NCBI RefSeq assembly: GCF_005405485.1
Contig: NZ_BJED01000017.1
Location: 52,725-116,724 of the forward strand
DNA from: Enterococcus hulanensis
Lineage (GTDB): Bacteria > Bacillota > Bacilli > Lactobacillales > Enterococcaceae
Reading direction: 5' to 3'
DNA: 64,000 nt
The position numbers were made by a program, and so were the translations under genes. A model generated the notes under the pieces. The model was not told the origin of the DNA and searched no databases. It saw only the letters and a program-made list of their open reading frames with translations. Positions 25,992-35,315 of this stretch are shown piece by piece; position 1 is the first letter of the stretch, and the number at the start of each line of letters is the position of its first letter.

Positions 25992-28877
25992 TTATTTAGT
26001 CAAACTACCAGTTAAAAACTTATAGATATTTGGCTCAACAGATTGTACAAGATCAAATTCCATTTCTACAACATTTTTCTTTTTATTATCACTCGTTGTT
26101 TTTTGAACCTGCTTGATTGTTTCATGTTTTGGCAATACTTCGCCCAAATAATAAAAATCGGTCTCGTTGTCAGTTTTGTTATACCGTCGTTTGACGAATA
26201 AATGAACGATCCAATCCTCGTTATTCATCAAAACCTTAACTTCTTTAGATTCTATCGTTCGAGGCGCTTTGGTAAACCAGCGAAATCGTTTCTCATCAAG
26301 AAATTCATCTTCATAAGAGATCAATGAGCCTTTAAAATCCTTACCTTTATCCAAGGTAACAAAAATCGCAAAATGATGATTACTGTAAGTATAACCGCCA
26401 ATTCCTTGTTCATTTTGCTCGAAATTCATGTTAAGGGCACGTAAAACATCTTTACGGCGATATTTCTTATACAAATCCAGTTTGACTGAAAAATTATAAT
26501 CTTTCGCCTTTTCAAGTCCAGTATCTATTATATCTTGGAACAATTGGACAAAATATTCATCATTTTTAATTTGAGAAAATAAGTCTGTTGAAATTAGCTT
26601 GTCGTCATTAATAGTAAACAGCTGAATTTCAGAATACTTTCGCCACAAATTCTTCTCATAAAAGGATAGATCCAATACTTTAAAAATTGAATTAACAATA
26701 TCTTGATCTGATAGCAAACCTTTTGATTCAAATAATTCTGTCACTTCTTGACGAGTGATTACTTTTCGATCTTCATTCAAAAACAGATTTAAAACTTCTA
26801 ACTCATGTGATCGAATCCCGTTTAATAGTTCTCCCGTGATAAATTTTAAGATAAGATTCTCTTCGTCGCTGATCCTTGTCTCATTTTCCTTTATCTTAAC
26901 TAGAAAATTATAGTACGTTTGTTCCTTACTTGCGATCAATAAGGGATCAATACTTCCCAAACGTTTAAAATCGATAAGCATTGGGACACGATTTAAACGA
27001 TTTTTCAAATCATAAAAGCTCTTTTTTATCTCAGCTAATCCACTCAATTTAGCCTCATCAATTGATTTAAAAATCCGTTCCTTTGCGATTTTTTCAAAAT
27101 TAATCGTCGACAGTCCCTCAATATAATTCGTATCAAAGGTATCCCGTCGTAAATTATTTTTATTCCGACTATTATCCTCTGAAAAAGCCATCGGGATCAT
27201 GTAATTATTTTTATAATTCCCAATAAAATCGATGATTGTGACAAATTCTTTTGATGGATCTTTACGCAAACCGCGTCCAAGTTGTTGAATAAAAATGATA
27301 TTCGATTGCGTGTTTCGCAGCATGATTACTTGATTTATTTTAGGAATATCGATCCCTTCATTAAAAATATCCACAGTAAAAATGTAATTAAGTAATCCAT
27401 TCTCTAGCTTTTCGACTTCTTTTTCACGTGCTTCTATCGAATGATCTCCTGATAGATAACTACTCGGAATACCTTTTTCGTTAAAAAGGCGAGCAAGCTT
27501 TTGGGCTTCATCCTTACGACTACAAAAAACCAATCCCTTTACTTTATTTCCGTAACAGCCATAATAATCAATTTTCTCGATCAAAAAGTCCACGCGTTCA
27601 TTATCCGTCAGGTATTTTAAATCAGCAGTTTCGTCAATAATATTCCCATTCTTCTCATAGTCAGTCACTCCAAAATAATGGAACGGACATAATAAGTCTT
27701 CTTTAAGTGCCTCTTGCAATCGAATTTCATAAGCAATATTGTAATCGAACAGCTCAAAAATATTGAACCCATCCGTTCTTTCCGGTGTAGCTGTCATCCC
27801 TAATAAAAACTTCGGTTTAAAAAAATCAATCGTTCGTGTGTAAGATTCCGCTCCAGCTTTGTGGACTTCATCAATCAAAATATAATCAAAGGCTTCTGCA
27901 CCTATTTGTTGCTGAAATTTTTCTTTGGAAATCGTTTGGATTGTAGCAAATAAATATTTTGCATCAACTTCTTTAGAACTTCCAGAAAGGATTCCGTAGT
28001 CGGCATCATCCCCACCGAGAATTTTTTTAAATGTCTCCATTGCTTTATTCAAAATTTGCTCCCGATGCACTACAAACAACATTTTCTCCGGCTTGAAGGC
28101 GCCAACATCAAAAGCCGCTAAATAGGTTTTACCCGTTCCTGTTGCAGATATAATCAACCCTTTTCGCTCGCCTCTGTTACGTAAATCAGTCAATCCATTT
28201 AACGCTGCTTTTTGCATCGTATTAGGTGTAATATAGTCAGAACTCTCAGCAATAGACTTTGTTAGATTTAGTGTTTGTGGCATAACTAGGGCTTTGTAGT
28301 TAATTTTAAAACTAGAAATCCACTTTTCAGTCAATGGTTCTGCGTTTTCCCATTCTTCTTCCAAATGTTCTTTTATTTCAGAAATCAACTCTCCATGGTC
28401 CAAAGAAGTGAGTTTAACATTCCACTCATAATTGATTTTTAATGCACTCATCGTTAAGTTTGAACTTCCAATAATGAAGGATTGATGATCTTTATGATTA
28501 AAAAGATAGCCCTTAGAATGAAAACCTTCTTTGTCTGAAATGCGTACTTCGACATTAGGAATTTTCAACAGGGATGAAAAAACATCTGGATTATTAAATC
28601 CCAAATAAGTCGAAGTCAATATTCGTCCTTTAATCCCTCGCAAGTGCAAATCCATTAATTGTGCCTTGATAGAATCCAAACCGCTCTGAGTAATGAATGC
28701 TACAGATAGGGTAAAATCTACACACTCAGCAAATTCTTCTTGTAATGTGGGTAAAAAGAATTGTTTCTTCTCTGGGCGATTGATAATAAATGCTGGACTT
28801 AACGGATTAGCATCAATATCCTTATCAAAAAAAGCCCGATTTACAGCCTGCTTTAAATATCCAATATTACTCATCAT
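25992..28877 (-). CDS. PLD-nuclease/SF2 helicase with DUF3427
   Basis: 961 aa multidomain protein. Residues 40-160 carry a phospholipase D-like nuclease module (HSK at 120-122, GSSN at 137-140). Residues 210-600 are an SF2 DEAD/DEAH-type helicase: Walker A ATGTGKT (245-251), DEVH (336-339), TATPER (362-367) and QQLGRGLR about 530. The remaining 360 residues correspond to DUF3427. The frame is open 29 codons further, but ATG 28877 overlaps the NUDIX stop (ATGA) after an AGGG site, so the two are coupled. The architecture is typical of nucleic-acid-processing and anti-phage proteins; a defence role is inference. Confidence 0.85.
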   Translation of the reverse strand: MMSNIGYLKQAVNRAFFDKDIDANPLSPAFIINRPEKKQFFLPTLQEEFAECVDFTLSVAFITQSGLDSIKAQLMDLHLRGIKGRILTSTYLGFNNPDVFSSLLKIPNVEVRISDKEGFHSKGYLFNHKDHQSFIIGSSNLTMSALKINYEWNVKLTSLDHGELISEIKEHLEEEWENAEPLTEKWISSFKINYKALVMPQTLNLTKSIAESSDYITPNTMQKAALNGLTDLRNRGERKGLIISATGTGKTYLAAFDVGAFKPEKMLFVVHREQILNKAMETFKKILGGDDADYGILSGSSKEVDAKYLFATIQTISKEKFQQQIGAEAFDYILIDEVHKAGAESYTRTIDFFKPKFLLGMTATPERTDGFNIFELFDYNIAYEIRLQEALKEDLLCPFHYFGVTDYEKNGNIIDETADLKYLTDNERVDFLIEKIDYYGCYGNKVKGLVFCSRKDEAQKLARLFNEKGIPSSYLSGDHSIEAREKEVEKLENGLLNYIFTVDIFNEGIDIPKINQVIMLRNTQSNIIFIQQLGRGLRKDPSKEFVTIIDFIGNYKNNYMIPMAFSEDNSRNKNNLRRDTFDTNYIEGLSTINFEKIAKERIFKSIDEAKLSGLAEIKKSFYDLKNRLNRVPMLIDFKRLGSIDPLLIASKEQTYYNFLVKIKENETRISDEENLILKFITGELLNGIRSHELEVLNLFLNEDRKVITRQEVTELFESKGLLSDQDIVNSIFKVLDLSFYEKNLWRKYSEIQLFTINDDKLISTDLFSQIKNDEYFVQLFQDIIDTGLEKAKDYNFSVKLDLYKKYRRKDVLRALNMNFEQNEQGIGGYTYSNHHFAIFVTLDKGKDFKGSLISYEDEFLDEKRFRWFTKAPRTIESKEVKVLMNNEDWIVHLFVKRRYNKTDNETDFYYLGEVLPKHETIKQVQKTTSDNKKKNVVEMEFDLVQSVEPNIYKFLTGSLTK

Positions 28878-29275
28878 AAAATACCCTGTTGAATTAATTT
28901 TTGCACCGCTGGAATATCTGCTGGTGCCCAATCTAATTGATCCAATTGATCTGTTGAGAGCCATATTGATTGGATATGCTCCGTCAAAACAGGATCTCCT
29001 GTCTTCAAATGGCAGAAATACGTTTTTAAAGTAACAATCCCAAAATCATATTCATATGTTGTTGATTCAAATTGGTGATCAGCGATTTCAACTTGAATTC
29101 GCAGCTCTTCCATCAATTCTCTTCTCAAAGCCTCTACGGGCGATTCGTCTTTTTCAATCTTACCACCAGGAAATTCCCATAATCTTGCTAAAGCACGTCC
29201 TTCTCCTCTTTGGCAACAAAGGATTTTCCCATCACGAATAATAATAGCTCCTACTACAAAAATCTCTTTTTTCAT
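28874..29275 (-). CDS. NUDIX hydrolase, MutT-like
   Basis: 133 aa. The NUDIX box GGKIEKDESPVEALRREL (37-54) continuing MEEL has the expected glycine, REL and EE residues that bind metal and cleave the pyrophosphate of a nucleoside triphosphate or related compound. Length and the N-terminus (VVGAIIIRDGKILCCQR) fit the MutT/8-oxo-dGTP diphosphatase group. It is translationally coupled to the PLD-helicase-DUF3427 gene, so its role is probably within that module rather than general nucleotide-pool cleaning. Confidence 0.87.
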   Translation of the reverse strand: MKKEIFVVGAIIIRDGKILCCQRGEGRALARLWEFPGGKIEKDESPVEALRRELMEELRIQVEIADHQFESTTYEYDFGIVTLKTYFCHLKTGDPVLTEHIQSIWLSTDQLDQLDWAPADIPAVQKLIQQGIL

Positions 29276-29396
29276 TCCAATAAACCCTCTTATATTAGCG
29301 TTATGTTTGATCCCAGGATCTCATAAAATAATGCGATATGCAAATTGTATTCGTTTGAATAGCTCGATAAAGATGACTTTCTCTTTTGTTCAATCA

Positions 29397-29440
29397 AAAA
29401 TAAAAAAGACGCTTCGCAAACTGAATTGCGAAACGTCTGA
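29397..29440 (-). terminator. Terminator of rplM-rpsI
   Basis: Minus-strand hairpin AGACGTTTCGCAA/TTGCGAAGCGTCT followed by TTTTTTATTTTT, 25 bp after rpsI. Confidence 0.82.
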
Positions 29441-29461
29441 AATGTCGATATATAAAATATA

Positions 29462-29854
29462 TTAACGTTTTGAAAATTGTGATGCTTTACGTGCTTTTTT
29501 AAGACCTGGTTTTTTACGCTCAACCATACGTGAATCACGAGTAAGCAATCCAGCGCGTTTTAATGGTGCGCGGAAATCAGGATCTACTTCTAATAGAGCG
29601 CGTGAGATACCGTGACGGATAGCGCCGGCTTGACCTGCGTAGCCTCCACCGTTTACATTTACGAATACATCGTATGAACCAGCAGTTTCAGTAACACCAA
29701 ATGGTTGGTTGATTACTAAACGTAGGTCAGCATGTGGGATATATTCTTCAACGTCTTTTTTGTTTACAGTAATTTTACCAGTTCCTGGTACTAAACGTAC
29801 GCGAGCAACTGCATTTTTACGACGGCCAGTGCCGATATATTGAACTTGTGCCAA
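29462..29854 (-). CDS. rpsI: 30S ribosomal protein S9
   Basis: 130 aa, full length. The N-terminus [20 protein letters not shown] and the C-terminal [12 protein letters not shown] tail, which reaches the P site of the small subunit, are diagnostic of S9. It follows rplM by 15 bp in the conserved L13-S9 operon. Confidence 0.98.
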   Translation of the reverse strand: MAQVQYIGTGRRKNAVARVRLVPGTGKITVNKKDVEEYIPHADLRLVINQPFGVTETAGSYDVFVNVNGGGYAGQAGAIRHGISRALLEVDPDFRAPLKRAGLLTRDSRMVERKKPGLKKARKASQFSKR

Positions 29855-29869
29855 TGAATTTCCCTCCTA

Positions 29870-30313
29870 TTAAATCAAGTTTGTGATGTCTAAGACTTCT
29901 GGTTGTTGTGCTGCATGTGGATGTTCTGCTCCACCGTAAACGTGAAGTTTCATGCCTTGAGCGCGACCTAAAGTGTTTTTAGGAAGCATTCCTTTAACAG
30001 AAGTTTCGACCAAACGGCGAGAATTTTTAGCACGCATTTCGCCTGCTGAGATTGATTTCAATCCACCAGGGTAGTTTGAGTGACGGTAGTAAATCTTGTC
30101 AGTTGCTTTTTTACCTGTCAATTTGATTTGATCCGCATTAATTACGATTACAAAATCACCAGTGTCAATATGTGGTGTGAATGTTGGTTTATTTTTTCCG
30201 CGTAGTACAGATGCAACAACTGTTGAAAGACGTCCTAAAGGAACATCAGTTGCGTCTACTACGTACCATTTACGTTCTACTTCGTTTGGCTTAGCCATAT
30301 ATGTTGTACGCAC
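29870..30313 (-). CDS. rplM: 50S ribosomal protein L13
   Basis: 147 aa, the usual length when begun at GTG 30313 ([20 protein letters not shown]). A GGAGG site precedes this GTG. Conserved segments [20 protein letters not shown] and [19 protein letters not shown] identify L13, an early-assembly protein of the large subunit. The open frame extends upstream through the leader, but that part is the structured RNA and not coding. Confidence 0.97.
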   Translation of the reverse strand: MRTTYMAKPNEVERKWYVVDATDVPLGRLSTVVASVLRGKNKPTFTPHIDTGDFVIVINADQIKLTGKKATDKIYYRHSNYPGGLKSISAGEMRAKNSRRLVETSVKGMLPKNTLGRAQGMKLHVYGGAEHPHAAQQPEVLDITNLI

Positions 30314-30393
30314 GTTTTTTTTCCTCCAATTTCGATTTCGAATGTTTGACAAACACTTGAGTTTCCGGGGCTCTTGTGGGGCAAACAATACCA
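30314..30393 (-). promoter_or_regulatory. L13-type leader RNA
   Basis: Between the transcription start and rplM the minus strand reads GCCCCACAAGAGCCCCGG and CTCAAGTGTTTGTC, resembling the L13 leader found upstream of rplM in low-GC Gram-positives, thought to give feedback control by L13. Placement from memory of the motif; a covariance-model search was not possible. Confidence 0.55.
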
Positions 30394-30399
30394 TTTACC

Positions 30400-30428
30400 A
30401 TAATACTTGCAAAGCCTTGTCATGTCAA
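30400..30428 (-). promoter_or_regulatory. Promoter of rplM-rpsI
   Basis: Minus-strand TTGACA (30423-30428), 17-base spacer, TATTAT (30400-30405): near consensus, as expected for ribosomal protein genes. Confidence 0.8.
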
Positions 30429-30544
30429 TGTTTTTCTCTTTGAAAACGCAAAATATTTTCATTTCCCAAACTTTCTCCTACTATACATAATCGTTCGCAA
30501 TATACACCGATAAATGAATAAAGAAACGAATGATCGAAATTATT

Positions 30545-30596
30545 TTGCATAAATATTTAAAAAGTGCTTGCTTTTTGTATTTTACGGTGCTAATAT
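30545..30596 (+). promoter_or_regulatory. argG promoter with possible ARG box
   Basis: TTGCTT (30568-30573), 17-base spacer, TAATAT (30591-30596). Just upstream TTGCATAAATATTTAA (30545-30560) resembles an ArgR/AhrC operator, which would place arginine repression at the -35. The operator call is inference. Confidence 0.5.
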
Positions 30597-30650
30597 GGCT
30601 TCAACACATTAATTAGAATTTAATGAAAAAGCGATAAGGGAGCAATCAGG

Positions 30651-31859
30651 ATGAAAGAAAAAGTAATTTTAGCATACTCAGGTGGTCTCGATACTTCAGT
30701 CTCAATCAAATGGCTCGTCGATGAAGGTTACGACGTGATTGCCTGCTGTTTAGACATCGGCGAAGGCCGCGATACCGAATTTATTAAGAACAAAGCGCTG
30801 CAGGTCGGCGCCATTGAATCATATGCCATCGACGCTCGTGAAGAATTCTCGCAAGACTTCGTATTAATTGCTTTGCAAGGAAATACCTACTACGAAAATT
30901 CTTACCCATTAGTTTCTGCGCTGTCTCGTCCATTGATCTCGAAGAAATTAGTGGAGCTGGCTCACCAAACTGGAGCAACCACGATCGCTCACGGCTGTAC
31001 TGGTAAAGGAAACGACCAAGTTCGTTTTGAAGTTTCCATCGCCGCCCTTGATCCGAACTTGAAGATCATCGCGCCGGTTCGTGAATGGAAATGGTCCCGT
31101 GAAGAAGAAATCAACTACGCGGCTGAAAAAGGTGTGCCGATCCCAGCAGATTTAGACAATCCTTATTCGATCGACCAAAACCTATGGGGACGTGCCTGCG
31201 AATGCGGCATCCTAGAAGACCCTTGGGCTACACCGCCAGCTGGCGCTTATGCGATCACCGCTGAATTAGAAGATACACCAGATAAACCAACCATCGTTGA
31301 GATCGCTTTTGAAAAAGGCGTTCCGACTGCTTTAGATGGTGAAGAGTTATCATTAGCCTCATTGATTATGAAGCTGAATACCATCGCCGGCGTTCACGGC
31401 ATCGGCAGAATCGACCATATCGAAAATCGTCTGGTGGGAATCAAATCTCGTGAAGTATACGAATGCCCAGGTGCGGAAGTATTGATGAAAGCCCATAAAG
31501 AATTAGAAGATTTGACCTTTGTACGTGAGATGGCCCATTTCAAACCAGTCATTGAACAGCAATTATGCCAAATGATCTATGATGGACTTTGGTTCAATCC
31601 AACAATGGATGCGTTGATCGCTTTCTTGAAGCAATCACAAGAAGTCGTAAACGGCGTCTTGCGTGTGAAACTCTTCAAAGGCAACGTCATCGTTGAAGGA
31701 CGTAAATCTGACAACAGCTTATACAACGAAAACTTGGCAACTTATACGTCTGCTGATACTTTCGATCAAGATGCAGCGATCGGCTTCATCAAGCTGTGGG
31801 GCTTGCCAACTAAGGTCCACGCTGAGATCCAAGCAGAGAACAAACAACCGACGATTTAG
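30651..31859 (+). CDS. argG: Argininosuccinate synthase
   Basis: 402 aa, standard length. It condenses citrulline and aspartate using ATP, the penultimate step of arginine synthesis. [10 protein letters not shown] at residues 9-18 is the P-loop-like ATP pyrophosphatase motif, and [15 protein letters not shown] and [12 protein letters not shown] are typical of the family. AAGGGAG lies upstream of the ATG. It shares direction with argH but is separated from it by about 600 bp of hairpins and repeats. Confidence 0.97.
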   Translation: MKEKVILAYSGGLDTSVSIKWLVDEGYDVIACCLDIGEGRDTEFIKNKALQVGAIESYAIDAREEFSQDFVLIALQGNTYYENSYPLVSALSRPLISKKLVELAHQTGATTIAHGCTGKGNDQVRFEVSIAALDPNLKIIAPVREWKWSREEEINYAAEKGVPIPADLDNPYSIDQNLWGRACECGILEDPWATPPAGAYAITAELEDTPDKPTIVEIAFEKGVPTALDGEELSLASLIMKLNTIAGVHGIGRIDHIENRLVGIKSREVYECPGAEVLMKAHKELEDLTFVREMAHFKPVIEQQLCQMIYDGLWFNPTMDALIAFLKQSQEVVNGVLRVKLFKGNVIVEGRKSDNSLYNENLATYTSADTFDQDAAIGFIKLWGLPTKVHAEIQAENKQPTI

Positions 31860-31877
31860 AAATTTGCAAGAGAAACC

Positions 31878-32020
31878 AGATGTGAGGCGGCTTTTACTTG
31901 CCGGTAAATAAGGCCGTCCGGTTTCACATCTTGCCATTGCTCTTAGGAGAGTTTCTTTTCCTGTAAGGAAATAAGGAAACCAGCAATGTTTTCATCCTGA
32001 GGTATCTGAAAAGATGCCTC
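31878..32020 (+). other. Three consecutive hairpins downstream of argG
   Basis: Stems AGATGTGA/TCACATCT (31878-31931, with an inner GGCGGC pairing), CATTGCT/AGCAATG (about 31934-31988, enclosing GTTTC/GAAAC arms) and GAGGTATCT/AGATGCCTC (31999-32020). None is followed by a T run, so they look like structured mRNA or repeat-derived elements rather than plain terminators. Confidence 0.5.
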
Positions 32021-32025
32021 CTCCC

Positions 32026-32380
32026 TATAAAGAAAAGCTAAGCGGGCTCGTACAGCTCTCAAGCAATAAGACCAAAATATTGATAAATCGTTTTTCAGAT
32101 TTCTCAATATTTTTGCTTATTGTCGTAGAGAGCTAGCCCGCGTGCTAGACATCAAACTAAAAGCTTTTCGAACTCGTTCAGCTTTTGAGCAATAAGACTT
32201 AACAAAATTTTCGCTTATTGTCGATAAAGCTAGTTCGAAAAGCTAGATATAAAGAAAAGCTAAGCGGGCTCGTACAGCTCTTGAGCAACAAGTCTAAAAT
32301 TTTTTAAATTGCTCCTCAAATTTACAAAAATTTTCGCTTGTTGCTTCAAAGAGCTAGTTCGATAAACTAGACATCTAAGA
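32026..32380. repeat. Three related long palindromic repeat units
   Basis: Unit A (32026-32152) pairs CTAAGCGGGCT, AGCTCTC and GCAATAAG arms with GAGAGCTAGCCCGC and CTTATTG. Unit B (32159-32247) has 13-bp perfect ends AGCTTTTCGAACT/AGTTCGAAAAGCT. Unit C (32248-32380) begins with 34 bases identical to unit A (32026-32059 equals 32248-32281) but a diverged right arm. They appear to be non-coding dispersed repeats; similar words recur near 43.2-43.4 kb. Confidence 0.65.
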
Positions 32381-32392
32381 AAAGCTAAACAT

Positions 32393-32423
32393 AAAAAAAA
32401 GACCGTTGCGACGGTCTTTTTTG
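32393..32423 (+). terminator. Terminator just upstream of argH
   Basis: AAAAAAGACCGT/ACGGTCTTTTTT with a TGCG loop. It ends only about 36 bp before the argH start, leaving no room for an obvious promoter, so argH expression should depend on read-through from upstream. Confidence 0.8.
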
Positions 32424-32457
32424 CTAAAAATCAATCAATAGAAGCGAGGATAAAACA

Positions 32458-33828
32458 ATGGCAAAATTATGGGGTGGCCGTTTTGATGGAAAAAATGAAG
32501 CATGGATTGACGCATTCGGTGCTTCAATTCCCTTCGACCAGCAACTGGCTACACAAGATATCACCGGCAGCTTGGCGCATGTCAAAATGCTTGGTGAAAC
32601 AGGCATCATTACAAAAGAAGAGTCCCAGCAAATCACCGCTGGTCTAAAAATATTGGCAGAAAAAGCTGCTAAGGATGAATTAACCTTTACGATTGAAAAT
32701 GAAGACATTCATTTGAACTTGGAAAAGATGCTCCACGACGAGATCGGCCCTGTTGCCGGCAAGCTCCACACCGCCCGCAGCCGAAACGATCAGGTCGCAA
32801 CCGATATGCATTTATATCTGAAGGAACATTTGACCGAGATCATCGAGAAGGTCCAACATTTCCGCGCTGTTTTGGTCAATAAGGCCGAAGAACATGTGGA
32901 AACGATCATGCCCGGCTATACCCACCTGCAGCATGCACAGCCGATTTCTTTTGGTCATCATTTAATGGCGTATTACGGCATGCTGACGCGTGATCAGGCT
33001 CGCCTTGAGGAAAGTATGAAGCGTGTCGACATTTCTCCTCTAGGGTGTGCTGCCTTGGCTGGTACGACTTTCCCGATTGATCGTCAGATGACGGCAGACG
33101 AGCTGGGATTTGCTGATCTTTACATGAACAGTCTTGACGGCGTGAGTGACCGTGATTTCATTCTTGAATTTTTAAGTAACAGCTCAATCCTAATGATGCA
33201 TCTTTCGCGTTTTTGCGAAGAGATTATTTTATGGTGCAGCCATGAATTTAAATTTGTCGAATTAACAGATACTTTTTCAACCGGCAGCTCCATCATGCCG
33301 CAAAAGAAAAATCCCGATATGGCCGAATTGATCCGCGGGAAATCAGGCCGTGTCTTCGGTGACTTGGTCGGCTTATTAACGGTTATCAAAGGATTGCCGC
33401 TCGCCTATAACAAAGACCTGCAGGAGGATAAAGAAGGCATGTTTGATACGGTCCACACCGTAGCCACCAGCTTGGACATCATGGCCGGTATGATCGACAC
33501 GATGAAGGTCAATACCCAAATCATGCACGATGCCACAGAAAAAGACTTCTCCAACGCGACTGAGCTAGCTGACTATCTAGCTACAAAAGGGATTCCCTTC
33601 CGTCAAGCTCACGAAATCGTCGGCAAACTGGTACTGGCCTGCACTCAAAAAGGGATTTATCTGCAAGATGTCCCATTGGAAGAATATCAGTCCATCAATC
33701 CAGTGATCGAAGAAGATATCTATGATACGCTGTCATCGAAAACCGCAGTGACCCGTCGCCATTCATTAGGCGGCACCGGCTTTGACCAAGTTCAAAAACA
33801 AATTCAACTGGCAAAAGCTGAATTATAA
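32458..33828 (+). CDS. argH: Argininosuccinate lyase
   Basis: 456 aa, standard length. It cleaves argininosuccinate to arginine and fumarate, the last step of the pathway. The N-terminal KLWGGRF, the [12 protein letters not shown] segment, the [10 protein letters not shown] segment with the catalytic histidine region, and the superfamily signature [12 protein letters not shown] are all present. It follows argG in direction, but a terminator lies right before its GCGAGGA ribosome binding site. Confidence 0.97.
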   Translation: MAKLWGGRFDGKNEAWIDAFGASIPFDQQLATQDITGSLAHVKMLGETGIITKEESQQITAGLKILAEKAAKDELTFTIENEDIHLNLEKMLHDEIGPVAGKLHTARSRNDQVATDMHLYLKEHLTEIIEKVQHFRAVLVNKAEEHVETIMPGYTHLQHAQPISFGHHLMAYYGMLTRDQARLEESMKRVDISPLGCAALAGTTFPIDRQMTADELGFADLYMNSLDGVSDRDFILEFLSNSSILMMHLSRFCEEIILWCSHEFKFVELTDTFSTGSSIMPQKKNPDMAELIRGKSGRVFGDLVGLLTVIKGLPLAYNKDLQEDKEGMFDTVHTVATSLDIMAGMIDTMKVNTQIMHDATEKDFSNATELADYLATKGIPFRQAHEIVGKLVLACTQKGIYLQDVPLEEYQSINPVIEEDIYDTLSSKTAVTRRHSLGGTGFDQVQKQIQLAKAEL

Positions 33829-33835
33829 TTCGTAC

Positions 33836-33872
33836 AAAAAATCGACTACCCGGCATGGATAGTCGATTTTTC
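33836..33872. terminator. Bidirectional terminator between argH and lacD
   Basis: AAAAATCGACTA/TAGTCGATTTTT with an 11-base loop, flanked by A and T runs, serving the convergent argH and aldolase genes. Confidence 0.85.
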
Positions 33873-34847
33873 TTATGCATTTGTATAAACTGAAGTCGCA
33901 GTTTCTTTTAATACTGCATTCAATTCTTCGATGTTGCGTTTGCCCTCTTCGGATAACCAAGCGATTGCTTGTTCTTCACCTTCTTTTACAAAGGACTCTA
34001 CACCATTAGCCCACGTTGCCCGTCCGCATAAGACCCCATTGAAGGTCGAGCCTGATTTTTTGGCAAAGCGCAGGGTTTCTTGGAACAGCTCGGCACTAAC
34101 GCCGGCACTTAGGAAAATGAATGGCAGATCAGCCGCCTCTGATTGTTTTTTGAAGTAAGCCGCTGCTTCTGTTTGACTGTAGCACGCCTCTTGACCGTAC
34201 CCTTCGACAAAGTTCATGTTTACCGGCACTTCTACCTTCAAGACATCCACCTGATAGCGTTCCTTAGAAAACTCCCGCATCGCTTCAATTACTTTCTTCG
34301 GTTTTACTTTGGCATAGTCTAATGAAGCAGCATCGGTGATCTTGGCATCATAGGAAACAATTTCTAAAAAGAATGGGATATCCTCTGCCGTACATTCAGA
34401 ACCGATCCGTTCCATATAGGCTTGTTTTTGCTGATTGATTTCTTGCGGTTCATCCACATCATAATATAGTAGGAACTTGCACGCGTCGGCTCCTGCTTCT
34501 TTCAGACGTTTCACCGACCACACATCCAAGACATCCGGCAAACGTCCCGGCGTAGTTGCGTCATAGCCGGTTTTTTCATAAGCCAGCAACAGTCCGCAAT
34601 CATTATCCCGCACCTCTGCGGCCGGCAATCCATATTCCGGGTCTAGTAAAATGGCAGACGCATACGGCGTCAATTGCTGAGAAACCAGCTCTTTGAATTT
34701 GATCACATCTTCTGCGGTCGCTTCTTTGTATTTGCCGATCATTTTTTTCAAGGCCCCGCGCTGATCGATCGCTAATGCACCGATGATCCCTGCTTCGTTG
34801 GTAATTTGCTCTAAGTAACGCTTTTTCCCTGCACTGATTGTCTTCAT
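33873..34847 (-). CDS. lacD: Tagatose-1,6-bisphosphate aldolase
   Basis: 324 aa class I aldolase of the LacD family, which splits tagatose-1,6-bisphosphate (and with low selectivity related bisphosphates such as fructose-1,6-bisphosphate) to DHAP and glyceraldehyde-3-phosphate. Family segments are [33 protein letters not shown], and VLKVEVPVN with the Schiff-base lysine. It overlaps the IIA gene by four bases and ends the PTS operon, so the sugar entering through this PTS is probably processed via a ketose 1,6-bisphosphate. Confidence 0.92.
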   Translation of the reverse strand: MKTISAGKKRYLEQITNEAGIIGALAIDQRGALKKMIGKYKEATAEDVIKFKELVSQQLTPYASAILLDPEYGLPAAEVRDNDCGLLLAYEKTGYDATTPGRLPDVLDVWSVKRLKEAGADACKFLLYYDVDEPQEINQQKQAYMERIGSECTAEDIPFFLEIVSYDAKITDAASLDYAKVKPKKVIEAMREFSKERYQVDVLKVEVPVNMNFVEGYGQEACYSQTEAAAYFKKQSEAADLPFIFLSAGVSAELFQETLRFAKKSGSTFNGVLCGRATWANGVESFVKEGEEQAIAWLSEEGKRNIEELNAVLKETATSVYTNA

Positions 34848-35305
34848 TCATTCTCACCTATTTTTTCATTTAGTAGTGTCGCGATTGCCGTTTTTGATTG
34901 TGCGGCTTTTAATTGTTCCGTGACTTCATTGCGCATCAGCAGCCGCGCGACTGCCGATAGTAATTTCAAATGGGTCGTGCCCGCTTCTGAATCAGGAATA
35001 AATAGTGCGATGACAAAGTTGATCAATTGACCATCTAGACTATTCCACTCGATACCCTGATCCAGCGTCACGATGATGATGCTTGGTTCCTTGATGGTCT
35101 GATCCTTGGCATGGGGGATCGCAAAGCCATCCATCATTCCTGTGGTGCCTTCATTTTCACGTTCTACTAATTTTTGATAAACCTGCTTCTCATCAGTAGA
35201 AATGGCTAACTTTTTCGCCTGTTCCGCTAAGAAATCAAAGACTTCCTTTTGACTAGCCAGCGATTGCTTTAAAAAGATCTTTTCTTCCTGAATAATTCCC
35301 ATCAT
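34844..35305 (-). CDS. PTS fructose-family IIA protein
   Basis: 153 aa cytoplasmic EIIA domain of the fructose/mannitol type, which passes phosphate from HPr to the IIB domain. The active histidine is His65 in FAIPHAKD. The ATG at 35305 has GAGAGG five bases upstream and is 10 bp after the IIBC stop; the open frame reaching further back overlaps the IIBC gene and is not needed. Confidence 0.9.
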   Translation of the reverse strand: MMGIIQEEKIFLKQSLASQKEVFDFLAEQAKKLAISTDEKQVYQKLVERENEGTTGMMDGFAIPHAKDQTIKEPSIIIVTLDQGIEWNSLDGQLINFVIALFIPDSEAGTTHLKLLSAVARLLMRNEVTEQLKAAQSKTAIATLLNEKIGENE

Positions 35306-35315
35306 CGTTTCCTCT

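Noticed and set aside
29290..29538. 82-codon minus-strand frame across the rpsI terminator
   Set aside because: It overlaps rpsI and its terminator in another frame and has no ribosome binding site.
31860..32457. Possible arginine T-box or known riboswitch upstream of argH
   Set aside because: No T-box sequence found; most of the stretch consists of repeat units with mutual similarity.
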